Assembly (NCBI GenBank): GCA_947650285.1
Contig: CANTFL010001293.1
Location: 1-64,000, forward strand
Length of the DNA: 64,000 nt
Direction of reading: 5' to 3'
Source of the DNA: Hyaloperonospora brassicae
Lineage: Eukaryota; Oomycota; Peronosporomycetes; Peronosporales; Peronosporaceae
A program made the translations under genes and the position numbers. The notes below the pieces were generated by a model, which saw only the letters and a list, made by a program, of their open reading frames with translations, was not told the DNA's origin and did not search any database. How positions within the stretch are numbered: the stretch's first letter is position 1; each line of letters begins with the position of its first letter. Below, one piece after another: positions 21,505 to 32,579 of the stretch.

Positions 21505-22660
21505 TCACGAGGATGATTCCAACTCAATATCAGACCGAATGATCACTAACTCGGATAATTCTCCTGCCTGCAAGGCTTGGCCATATTCGCCGTCAGGAAA
21601 CTCATCTAGATCAAAGAGAGTATCCAAGGATGGAAGGGTCTCAAGACTAATGTTGCTATCAACATGGCCAGTCACTCCATTGACAAGTGTATATAGTGTA
21701 TTATTACTATTATCACTTCGTGACTTCCTAGAATTTGGGAGCTTAAAAGTTGCCACCCGACTCCGGGATTTCTTCCTCAAAGAAACCTTACGTATCCTAG
21801 ATGCCTGGACAGTAGGGTCTTCGTGGGTGCTATTCATCTTAGCACGCTCTATACGAGAGCTCATGTCTTTAACGACATCTGGTGAAGTGATACGTAAATC
21901 TAACACTTCACCAATTAGATTTACTCGTACCCATTCACGTACAGCATCCGGGCCTAGCCCTGAATACTCTGGCTTCTCGCTAACAATGTCATTACCGACA
22001 TTCAGTGAGGTGCCATCTCGGCCGCCCTTAGTCAGTAGAATTTCACTTGCCACCCCACTCACATCGGAGAGATTACATTCATGATCTCTCGGCCCTAATA
22101 CAACCATGCCTGCAACATGCAGTGGACATTATCACAACGAGTATCACTAATCGGAGTATAACTTTCCTCACATACGGTGAAAGAGCTCCGCTCAATATGG
22201 ATGTCATTGACATTGGATTCAATTAAATCTGACATACCAATGTCTAGCACATTAAAATCTTCCGTCAATGGCTCGCGCCAATATCTCTTTTGTTGCCAAG
22301 CAAAGGTGGGTTCATGACTCTCCAAAGCTTCGCTAGAAACATTGCGCGTGGCACCTATGGTCTTAGACCTCCAATCGATCCATGGCTCATGGCGTTCAAG
22401 CCAAGCCATACCCAGGATGAGATCATATTTCGAATCCAAATCGAGGACAAGACAGCGTTCAATGCTGCCAAATTCCAAAAACTTCACACCTAAGTTCAAC
22501 GGAACTTTAGGCACCGTGAAGCGACTACCAGTCGCTAAACGAACGGTGATAGAATCACACTCATGCGCTTTGAGCGCTTCAGCGAATCGCTAACTTCTCT
22601 CATGGGAACGACGTCGAGCATAATTGCATGATGCTCCGGAGTCAATTAGGATCGATTAAT
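21505..22660 (-). pseudogene. Protease and linker region of GypsyA-2, broken
   Basis: Protease active site LIDSGASCNYARR is readable at about 22655-22617, followed by a stop, then RLATGSRFTVPKV and DLILGMAWLERHEPWIDW (22440-22350). A linker region without known domain covers 22107-21505 as an open frame of 200 codons. It corresponds to 1890-2498 in GypsyA-1. Confidence 0.8.
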
Positions 22661-22821
22661 GCTTCTCAAAGCATTCAACCTTCGCCTCGGCGACTAACAA
22701 GCCAGGCTTGTATCCTCGCTCTGTGCTGGTGGGCACATAGCTCGGTGGGGCTAAGCCCTGTTTCACTCTACCTCGTAAAAAAGTGACAGAACTCAGTTCT
22801 ACCCAGTAGGGCGCCACGCGC

Positions 22822-23855
22822 CTACTTGGTGTCGACGTTTTCCCGTGCCATATCAGATTTCTGGTTGAGGCTGGGGTTTCGACTTATAAGAGTCGGTTGT
22901 TGCTTACGCAAAGGACAAGTGGGACGCAAGTGTTTAGTGCTTCCGCACATATAACAGCGTTTCACTTTTTGTTGTTGATCCGCAACCTGATGATCCGCTG
23001 CACCTTCATCTTCAGCAAGGCTGAGATCCATCGGCTCAGGATTACAGAAAGCCGAGGTGCTCACAGAGGTCACCCTCGCAAAGCTTGAAATGTATATATT
23101 CCAACCAAGTCTGGCCGACTTGAAGTTGTACTCAGCATTTTGAGCGATGCTCACCGCCTCTTTAAAAGTAGAGAGATGGACCCGAAACACCTCGGTCCTG
23201 GCAACGCCATTGCGAAGGTCTTCCATGAGGATAGTCACACAGACTGTCTCAGGGAGAGGGTCAGACAGCATAGCAGCCATCAGAGTTCTCAACTCTTGGA
23301 CATTGTCTATAAACGCAATTTATTCTGACGGGTTGACAAGAAGCGTGAGCGCACACGATAAGTCTGGTTAAATTGCGAGAAAACTCGCAAAAGATCTAAC
23401 TTAAGCGAACCCATGTGGTAAAAGCCAAGTCGACCGACGTGCCACACGTCAGAGCCTACTCTCTAGATCTTCCATAGAGCTTGGAGATAGCCAGCGAGAC
23501 GCGCTGGTACTCAAGTGAGATAAGGCCAGATCTCATGGCCATCTCAATTTCACGGATCCTGAAGATTAGTATTTCCCCCCTCCTTCCCGGAGAAATATTA
23601 AGCGTCCACCCGAAGGGGACGAGGCTTAGCCTCTTCAGATGGCATTGCCACATAGCGTGTTGGCATAGCCTACGCTACTTGGTTTTGAACCTGGCCCAAC
23701 AGGACTGTTGCATACTGCATGAAATTCTTGACTCTTACATTTAGCACATCGGCGCCTTGTGCAGCTAGAAACTCCACATATTCAGGGCCTACGGCCGCGT
23801 TCAGCTTATCAAGCGCGACCTTTTGGTTCTCGGAGAGGGGTGTGGATTGCTCCAT
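22822..23855 (-). pseudogene. gag of GypsyA-2, broken
   Basis: Start ATG at 23855 (MEQSTPLSENQK). A first block runs to 23670; then frame changes; then 23292-22822 is open and carries the zinc knuckle CYMCGSTKHLRPTC near 22960-22915 (CX2CX4HX4C). This is the clearer of the two GypsyA gag copies and was used to place the GypsyA-1 start. Confidence 0.8.
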
Positions 23856-23889
23856 CCTCACAGAGGATCAGTCGTTACCGACTCAAGCG

Positions 23890-23914
23890 TAGATTGACTA
23901 CAAGTGCTACCAAG
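23890..23914 (-). other. Primer binding site of GypsyA-2
   Basis: On the minus strand TTGGTAGCACTTGTAGTC follows the 5' LTR, as in GypsyA-1. Confidence 0.6.
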
Positions 23915-24447
23915 TGTAGCGGAGCTACACAGCTCCTAAAGTCAGAAGAAGACTTAACGCTCAATGAGCAACTTTGGTTCTACGAACCCGAATCGAAGGG
24001 TCAACAGCTCCGAGAGCTAAGGTTTGGTTCAAAGAACCCAAGTCGAAGATTCAACAAGCTCAAAGAACTTACGGTCCCTGTTCCAGGAGGACCAAACGAT
24101 TCAAAGAATCGATCGCACTAAGTGCACAAGGAGTAGCTGCCTTAACAAGGCGTTGATACTTCCTTACGATCGCAAGACGCCTCAGAGGGGCACGTGTCTT
24201 TTGTTGATCAAAATGGGAACTGAATTTTATTTCTTTTTTTAACCTAAAAGAACACCTTGTAACAAAGTAATTAACCTTCTCACTTATGTACTAAATACAT
24301 CTATTCAAAGATCTCGTAATTAATGGTGGACAGACATCAGTCTTCAACAATTGATACTTGTGTTCCAATATTACTTCATAGGGGATCCCATCCCTTGTGT
24401 GTACCACACCTATTGTCTACTATTAGTCGACGTGTAACCTCGTTACA
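23915..24447 (-). repeat. 5' LTR of GypsyA-2
   Basis: 533 bp, 53 bp longer than its partner at 16834-17313. The extra length is a second unit of an imperfect tandem repeat (about 23976-24020 and 24021-24070) built around GGTTC/GAACC motifs. Confidence 0.9.
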
Positions 24448-26656
24448 CGAATGGTTAAAGTACTATATTTTACAAGGGACGACTTGCGCTGATGTATTAC
24501 ACGTGGTGGTCGATCATGATATGGATACTGACTTTTTTTATTGATTACATGTTTAAATAAGTCCTCATTCTCAATAAGATACAATAAAGGACATACGTCG
24601 ACGTCTGTCTCCGGCAGGATACCTTTGAACTGCCAACTTTATATGATAATTTATTACGTTTACCCCCCACACGCATCACATCTATTATATCTGGCCAGGC
24701 ATATCAATAAAATTAAAGATAAAGCTAACATGTGATAAGACGCAGCGATGCCCAAGGGTTTACGAATTAAGAGAGCGATACGGCTTAAGTGTCTGGAAAG
24801 TAAGTTAATAAAGAATCTGCATTTGCATTGTTGAACAAGGCGGCCTATCACAAATCCTAGTAGCTCAAGAAGCGTTTCATAAGATGATAGCAAAAAAGTG
24901 CAGATGTCAGTGCGAGTGGATCCTAACCTTCTACGACCACGCTTCAGCTTAGCATCGACCCAATTCATCAAAAATCATGCAGACCTCCCTACAGACGTGT
25001 GAACAAGGTAATTGAAGGTTAAATCGTCAAGTAAACGAAGTGTCGTCTCCAATAGTTGGTCGCCCGGGCCCCAGTGGAGAGTCGGTATCGCAACAAATTA
25101 TGCGAAACATATCCACCACACGATCAGATCGGTGCAGAAGACAAGTCGTCTGACGTGTCAGATGCGACGAGCTTCTCTAGACGCTCAGCTTCGTTAAGTT
25201 AAACACCACGACGAGGATAGTGTCACCAAATCCGCAGAAGGAAGGAGACTTCGAGTTAGATTTCACGCTCAACCCTTTTAGAGTAGGTACCTTGTGAATA
25301 AAGATCATCATCTTTCTTCAGGTCCCACGACCACAGCTTGCTCTGCGAGTATATCAGCTACACGTGATGAATCACCAGGTCACTACATCAATTAACGCGA
25401 CAGGCTACTTAGTAGCATCAGCAGGCGAATTAATAGCTATATCTTCTTCTTTGGACGCCCTCTCAGCAGCTGCACACATCCGTGCATCCGCGCTCTTGGC
25501 GGCTTAAGCTGTACATCGAATGGATTTGTTACTTATACAATAACATCCGAAAATGTTTGGGCAAGATCAACAAGTGCTCATCTTTCTCAAAGGGATCCAA
25601 GGCTAATAACACTCTGCCACCAAACAGTTGCCAATTACTCACTCAAATTACTTATAGCTATAGGCGATATATATCGGAGTGATCGCGTTACATGTAATTA
25701 AAACCAACATTGGGTCAATCAATTAAATCATTGATGATATCATTTACCAACATGAACCATACTAAAAACATAGTGAAGAAATAATGACTTCGAATGTTTT
25801 ATTAGCACCGCTCCACCCAGCGGTTGATACGGCCCATTTTGTCAGGCAGATAGATGACTGGTTGCTGCTAGACGCGCAATGGGTGTTGAGAGGGTAGTAT
25901 ATCGATATATTGAAGGCAACTCTACTCTACCATTTCTTAAACGCGTTCGTTTAGATGATTAGTCTTCCTCTGCGCGTATATTGTGTGTGAGCTTGCGAGG
26001 TTCCTGTCTACACTGTGTCAGTGTAGGTAGCTTGCACTGGGTCCCGTTTACAGCTATCTACTGACGATTAAATTCAATCGTTTGCCTCTCCGCACAAGAA
26101 GCCACTCGAATGGGAGAAGTCGTTACGCGAGGCGTGAAGGTCATCCTCGGTATCAAGTCCAAAGTGGATATTTTCGTGATGAAAGCCAGACCGCTATGTG
26201 CGACCAGGTACAACGGGGCACTCTACGCTAATCGATTTGAACGCATTGGATCATAGATCATTACAGTGGCTACAGGTGACCTAAAAACCCCGCGTACACC
26301 ACAGGGTAAAAAGAAGCGCAGTCGACTAGACGGAGACGCTTGGTTGAATGGAAACAGCGAACAGTAGGTCTTCTTCTCCTACGGCATATTCCACGCAGAA
26401 CACACTGCTCTCTCATTTAAGCTAAAAAAGTCGATCAGCATAGCCGCACGATAAAGACGACTTTGCTGGATCAGTCCGTTCCTTTGTAGGGTCGTACAAT
26501 GGAATCGGTAGTCGGTGGGTAGTGACTTCGACCTCCACACCCATTTACACGCCCACCCCATGCCATCCTCCAATAACCTCATGGGACGGATTCCGTACGA
26601 CAAAAAAGAGAGCACGAGCACCCGTTGCAACAGAAAACAACGCCCACCACCGCCTC
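24448..26656. other. Intergenic, probably old degraded repeats
   Basis: No intact gene. AT-rich with scattered protein-like scraps on the minus strand (for example around 25500-25400) that I cannot assign. The stretch 25920-26060 has an LTR-like look (pyrimidine-rich, short dyads) but no partner copy in the window. Confidence 0.5.
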
Positions 26657-27634
26657 ATGGCCGCTGCCGCCTCTCGTCTGCTCGTCCTGAGCTCTGACGT
26701 GGAAGGCGCGCGCTCCGCCGTCTCAGAGCTCACAGACCTCTGCAACGACTGTGCTGCCGACGCGCCCAACGCCGCGACGCGCCACAACGCGACGGCGCTG
26801 ACGCTGCAGACAAAGTACTACCGCGCGCAGGTGGACGTGCACGTGCATGTGGTGCAGGACAATGCGCCAGCGCCTGCGCTGCAGCACGAGCTGTGCGACT
26901 ACGAAGCGGTGCTCGCCGTGGTGAACGCGGCGGAGGAAGAGAGTTTCCAACACGTGTGTGGGTTCGCCACGCGCGTCGCAGAGCTGGCGACTGTGGACGT
27001 GTGTCTGCTACTGGTTAGTAGTACGTGTATGGAAACGACCGAGCGCGTGGAAACAATGGAGAGCTGGTGTCACGGCAATGGCTTTGAGCTGGTTGTGTCG
27101 AGCGGACCAGAGCGCTCTTGTGGTGATCACAGTGTTGCAGGAGAGAAGCACGGGGTCGCACGCGTGCTGGAAGCTCTACAGTGCAACCGGTGGCGTTCCA
27201 TGGAGATGCACATGCGGCAGACTGCGAGAGCAGTACCGCTATATGTGTTTGTCGCAGAGAGCAGAGAAACCAATGTGGACGAGATGGTCTCGCTTGAGGA
27301 CGAGGTGGGGAACAAGGAGGAGCATGAAGAAGAAAGCTGTGACGGGAGTGAAGCTTTGCGTCAGGAGACGCAGCTGGTGCAAGCCTTGGACATTGGTGCG
27401 TGCCCCAGTGTGCCAAGTGAGGCGATAAGAGGAGGAGGTGAAAGTGATGACGACGTTGATATGGATGAGTTTTGCGCGCTGATTGCTCAAGTACGAAATG
27501 TCCGCGACCAAGTTGCATTCCTTGATGACACGGAGCGACGAGAACGAGCTGCGGAGGTGGCCATGAAGCTCTCAAAGTTTTTGGGCGATCATGACGACTA
27601 TTTGGACGAAGCGTCTTTTGCCGCTGCATTGTGA
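26657..27634 (+). CDS. AAGAB: Alpha/gamma-adaptin-binding protein p34-like (AAGAB family)
   Basis: 325 residues, no intron needed. In animals p34/AAGAB is a cytosolic chaperone that guides AP-1 and AP-2 adaptor assembly in clathrin trafficking. The N-terminal half (residues about 5-190) resembles the degenerate G-like domain: RLLVLSSDVEGARSAVSEL, YYRAQVDVHVHVV, and VDVCLLLVSS. An acidic linker follows (about 210-285). The C-terminal 55 residues match the family signature: DEFCALIAQVRNVRDQVAFL, then ERRERAAEVAMKLSKFLGD. The first in-frame ATG is at 26657; no earlier ATG exists in this frame. GC content and codon use stand out from the AT-rich surroundings. Assignment rests mainly on the C-terminal motif. 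Confidence 0.72.
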   Translation: MAAAASRLLVLSSDVEGARSAVSELTDLCNDCAADAPNAATRHNATALTLQTKYYRAQVDVHVHVVQDNAPAPALQHELCDYEAVLAVVNAAEEESFQHVCGFATRVAELATVDVCLLLVSSTCMETTERVETMESWCHGNGFELVVSSGPERSCGDHSVAGEKHGVARVLEALQCNRWRSMEMHMRQTARAVPLYVFVAESRETNVDEMVSLEDEVGNKEEHEEESCDGSEALRQETQLVQALDIGACPSVPSEAIRGGGESDDDVDMDEFCALIAQVRNVRDQVAFLDDTERRERAAEVAMKLSKFLGDHDDYLDEASFAAAL

Positions 27635-30600
27635 GTCATTGACGTGGTTCAAAATAGACGTTGAAAGCGGTGCAATGTTACTAGCCTCACTTGTTTATTC
27701 ACGACGTGTGCATGAATCTGGCCGCCGACAAAGTGCTGAGCGTTTCGATACTGGTCGTTGTGCGCAGCCTGGATGACGCAAATTGGCACGCAAGGCACAA
27801 TTTGCAGCACTGCCAAAGCGTTAGCGGAAAAATCGTGCCACGTCCGGTCATCGAGGTAGATAGTGGTGCAATTCTCGATGATGGGAAGCTCTTGTTGCTG
27901 CCGAGACATGTTAACGTTACATGCTATACGGGTGCTGCTCTTTCGCGTTGACCCCGACGACTGCCTGGTTGAACATACATATCTATTGCACAAGCACCCG
28001 AATGGCGTTGGGCTGACGAAATCTCGGACCCCAACTTATATGTCACTTAGCGATCGGCCGGCCCTCATCTCTTGGAAATGAGACCCCCAAGAATTCCAAC
28101 CTACTGCTATCGATTTGCCGATTGGTGCTTTCAATGCTCAGTCGATTCCGTTGTGCAATTGATCGCCAAAGGACTGGAGCGCGTCCACGTAAATATCATT
28201 ACGACCTTTTCTAGTCATCCTGTAAGGAAGTTGCGCTGGTCTTTGCAATAGCCAGCTCCAGGCCGCTTCCAAAGTGCTGCGTCAACCAAATGACGACACG
28301 ATCAGCCAACCCATCGGGATGACACTAACTCGCAAAAGGCCCTTTCGATGGATCAAGTAATGTGTGCATGTGGACGGACAGGTCAGTCTTACGACCAGCA
28401 CAAAAGTCTGCGCCGCACAACATGGAACAACCACTACTTGTGCACTGAATGGGCATAGGGTGGCATGAATTTTTCAGAAGATCACCTTGCGGCTGAGACG
28501 TGCAGATCGCGTGACAAGGAAGTGATTGTTTTGCTGCTAGAGGATTGATTGTGCGCTGGCGAACAATAAACGAATGAGGCATTCAGTATTGGCTTGCTAT
28601 TTTTTGTGAGGTGCGCGTCATGTGAAACATGCACGAGCGCGCACATCAACTGCTCGAGGGTAAGCGTGTATTTCACGCGCCTTAGTGTCCGTTCTTGCGT
28701 ATCAACGATGGCATTTCGTTTGACTCAGCATCTTCTGATCAATGAAGAGATGGTGCGCGTACACGATTTTGTCGTTAGTGCTTTGGTGGCACCAAGTCGC
28801 ATGTTTAACACGCACTATATATGACTCTCTTGTGAGAATAAACGTGTCAGATACGCGCTCTTGCAGTAGTCGTATGTGCGCTCTATGGGCGATAGCAAAA
28901 AAGGGTCAGAGTCAGCGCCAGCGGCAGCGAAGCTTTAATAAGTGACAAAGTCAGAGGCACTGAAGCTTCAACCAGTGACAAAGTGAGTCCGATCCCGCCG
29001 TCCCGAGACCAGCACCTCGGACTTTGGTTAACGCAGTGGTCCACACGTATTTGGCAGCACCCTTTTATTCGAATGGTTTTGCGAAAGAGCCAATCAAAAA
29101 GGACTGGACAATTGACTGGCTGCCAATGGGTTGAGCACCGGCCATTCTTCATATCGGTAGCTACGACCACTTCGACTTTCTTTTGATAGCAGCGATCACT
29201 TTGGCTTGATTTCGATAGCTACACCCACACTCGTAGCACCTCACAGAAGTGCCCTCGGCCTCTATCCGAGCCGCTCTTTTTTTGGTGCTAGAGCAAACTA
29301 GGCTCGCCTGCTTTCACACTGCGTCTTGCTCCTCCGTGACTAGTGTGCAACAATTGCGAGCTCACATCTGATACAAAATGGATGAAAATGGTTTTTGTTT
29401 CGATTTGATTGGCGGCATCATCCTCCAGTCGATGCTTTGATCTCCGCGCTAAATGGCGCATGTGCGTGGCTGAATGATCGAGTAGTCCCTGGTAGCAAAC
29501 TTGCGATCGCAACAGAGAAGCACGGCTACCACCTGCGCTAACGCAACCGATATACAATTTCTAGACGACGGTGGATCCACCTGCGTCATGCCCACCCCTG
29601 CTAGGATAAGGGAAAAGTGTCACGTAGTCCAGCTCCTTCCTGTCCATAGACAGCTGTGAGCCTTTGTATATCTGCATGTCATTCGGTGCCTATCGTAATA
29701 CAATTCATTGCGGTGCTCAAGCGTGACAGGTTTTCGTGTAGAATGCAGTTGGTATGCCTTTGCTGGAAGAAGTTGTAATCGCGTCGTTTAGCCTCCAGCA
29801 TAATCAGCAGGTCGCGACCACCCTCTCCATCTGCTGACGAGATGCAAGCGATGCCACTAGCGGGAGGCGTGGGTTGGTAAAAGCATGCTTTACGTCATCC
29901 TCATCAGATCACCATCCTAGGTGATTATCACGCGATGACGTTAGAAAAGCTCGTTCCGAAAGCGTCTGTTGATGCGAACGGAGTTTTCTTGCCCTGTTTG
30001 AGGGGGAGGGCTGAACTCGATTTCTTCTCGGTGCTGATTCGGCCGGTGGGGTGCTTAGATGAGGGTAAGTACAATTTTCGGTGAATAAATTGCCCGGATT
30101 CGATGTTGTTGGATCAGGACGTTCAAGATTCGTTTCGCTACTTCCTGTGCCTGTGTATCTCGTGGGTATGTAGTTGAAGACGTAATGCTGCCGCCATTGC
30201 CTCCACCATGCGGACAAATGGTGTGGTCAAGCATTCGAGCCCTGGTACTTCTTAGTCGTAGACGATCCGCTGCACGGCCGATCCGTTGTGCATCTGGATA
30301 GCGACAACTCGCCATGGAATACCCGAACGTCGCTGCGCTGTGGGTGCGTGGCGACGTCTTTCATCCGGGTGATTTGACGATCTTCCGGACATCGTTCTGT
30401 TGGAACTTTGCAGCGCAATAGCCCATGACATCCCATCAGCTTTGTAGTTGTTTCCAGACGGTAGGAGTTAGCGTGTCGGGTGTCGATGTTGTCCAGCTGA
30501 CACTCTGCCGGTATGTGTTTCTGTAAGTACGCGTTGGGACATTTCGTGTCCGTGAATCGGATGGCATTATGCAGCTCCACCATACTTAGTTGAGTATCCA

Positions 30601-31408
30601 CTCGTTTCTGTCCGGTACATGATGCCGTGACAAAACGTTTTCGAGTCAACGTATATTAGCAACTCGGTAGATCATACTTGAATCAGTATTATCAAGCAGG
30701 AATACTTGCGCGCCGACCCTGGGAAAAAGCTTATATTCGTACATACGGCGTCGAACGGTACTGTAGTTGAGAATGGTCTTGCGACATTGAGCAAGTTATG
30801 TAGCTACTCTTGGTTCACCCTTGACTCTACTGCTGCCAGGACAGATCGAAATGCAGCGTAGTACGAGACATAGGTTCAAGAACGATTCACAACAGAATAA
30901 GAGCATGGATAAAAATATGGTAACAAGGGAGACGATATGCTGAAGAACTGAAAGGGCTTTTTGGTGTCATTGCAGGAAGTCATGCAAATTCTCCTGGAAA
31001 TATCGACGGTGACGCCATCACGACGGACGTGATGCCTTCGTCCACATGAACAATGTAAGAAATATACCTTTGACCCGATTGACAATGTTTGATCGTTGAT
31101 GGCGAACAACTGAAAAGCGGTCTCAAGCTTTCGTGTGCAACATCAAAACGGGTAGGACGGATACAAGTGACTGTATATTTATCGAACCATGCCGATAAAT
31201 GGCTGAGGTCTTTACAAGTTGATTACCACCTTCTGGCAATACAAGCTCGATGCTCTCCTTATCGAGCTATCTGCAGGTGATGCTAATGAGCATATGCTTG
31301 CTACCCTGTTAAGAAGACTCACTATGAGAAGCAGACTCGTCGTATCTTCTGCGCGTAACCTATTCAAGTGATTGATTCATAGAATTTCTGGAAGGCAAAG
31401 GGTTATAT
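27635..31408. other. Long intergenic stretch, no supported gene
   Basis: Stops in every frame. Minus-strand frames at 30227-30649 and 30055-30315 look faintly protein-like but show no domain and no continuity. Two imperfect ~38-bp repeats (around AAGTCAGAGGCACTGAAGC) lie at 28905-28985. No tRNA or other RNA gene recognised. Confidence 0.5.
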
Positions 31409-31690
31409 TGAGGGTCACCGGTACAATCCGAACTTCAAGCGTAGCTTTTACGAGATAGTTTTTACATCGGTAATTACCTCAGAGATGATTAGACGCGTAG
31501 GATGATTGGACGCGTGTAAATCAGGTTGATTAGATGCACCATGTGATTAAATGCAGTCTAGGGTAGGCAGAGTTAAGACCTATGAATAAATTACTTTCGA
31601 ATCCTCCCTCAAGTGAGCAAGTGTTTTCCGCTTCGTTCTATCCGGTCTCTCCGCTCCGATTTCGCTTCGCCTCCCGCTCAAGTTATAACA
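31409..31690 (+). repeat. 5' LTR of CopiaA
   Basis: Starts TGAGGGTCACC and ends AGTTATAACA. It is followed by GGTTATGAGTCC, a possible primer site that already contains the gag ATG. Confidence 0.92.
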
Positions 31691-31694
31691 GGTT

Positions 31695-32430
31695 ATGAGT
31701 CCAAGCGCCATGTCCTTCAGCAAGGCCTCGACCAGTGTCTCCATCGATAAGTTCAATGGTGATAACTACTCAACCTGGTGTCGCTACATGCGTGGCGTGT
31801 TCTTGACTAAGTCCTTCTGGCACGTCGTGAACCGCAACACGTCTCCAACATTCACTGACCCGCGAGCGTCCGAAGAGTACGTCAAGTCGAGCAACATCGT
31901 GTTCGGGTTGATGTTGCTGCACATGGACGCGGACTACCGTTATGTGTTCGACAACTCTGAAGAAGCATGGGCAGCGTGGTCGCGGTTGAAGATGCTCTAT
32001 GGTGGTTCGAAGAAGGCGGGACGCATCTACCTCAAGCGCCAGTTGTTCAGCATCAAGATGGAGGAAGGATGCAACGTCTTGTATCACTGAAATGAAGTCC
32101 TGAACATCAGCGCCAAGCTCCGCAGCATCGGTGCCAAGATAGAAGACGAAGACATTGCGATCTGCTTGCTGCTCTGTTTCTTGAAGAGCTTCGAGACCGT
32201 TGTTCTGAACATGGATATGAGCAATGCAGAGCTGCGCACGCAAGATGTGGTCAAGGTCCTGACGAATGAGCACACCAAGCGACAAGGCAAGAAGATGACG
32301 ACGGCAACGACATCGGTGAAGACTAATTGCGACTAAGGCATATAGTACCGAGCGCGAGACCTACCAATGCACGTATTGTGGCAAGGTGGGGCACACGGCA
32401 GAGCGTTGCTGGAATAATCAAAAGGATGAA
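31695..32430 (+). pseudogene. gag of CopiaA, broken
   Basis: Begins [20 protein letters not shown], the usual start of copia Gag ([16 protein letters not shown]). It is open for 131 codons, then TGA at 32088-32090 (LYH-stop-NEVLN, where a sense codon is expected), then continues in frame. After a frame change the zinc knuckle [14 protein letters not shown] lies at about 32367-32410. Confidence 0.88.
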
Positions 32431-32579
32431 AGTCGTGGAGCCCAACGCGGCGGCAATGGCCGTGGACGCGGAACAAATAATGTCCAGTGGCGACATTATG
32501 ATGAAGGCAGCAGCTACGATTGAGTGGCGTTTGCAGTTTCGTTTGAATGCGGGGTTTAGGCGAACAAGAATGGATCAGG

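Larger units (their letters stand above)
16834..24447 (-). mobile_element. GypsyA-2: decayed chromodomain gypsy element, minus strand
   Basis: Complete in outline (both LTRs, primer site, gag, pol, antisense ORF) and clearly the same family as GypsyA-1, but inverted relative to it. LTR tips are TGTAGC/GTTACA seen on +. Flanking bases (TGAAC left, CGAAT right) do not form a convincing target duplication. All sense genes are broken. Confidence 0.93.

Noticed and set aside
27015..27629. 204-codon open frame on - opposite the AAGAB-like gene
   Set aside because: Mirror of a GC-rich real gene; the + frame has family motifs, this one has none.
31770..32285. 171-codon frame on - opposite CopiaA gag
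   Set aside because: Antisense shadow of gag with no conservation; unlike the gypsy aORFs it has no counterpart in CopiaB.
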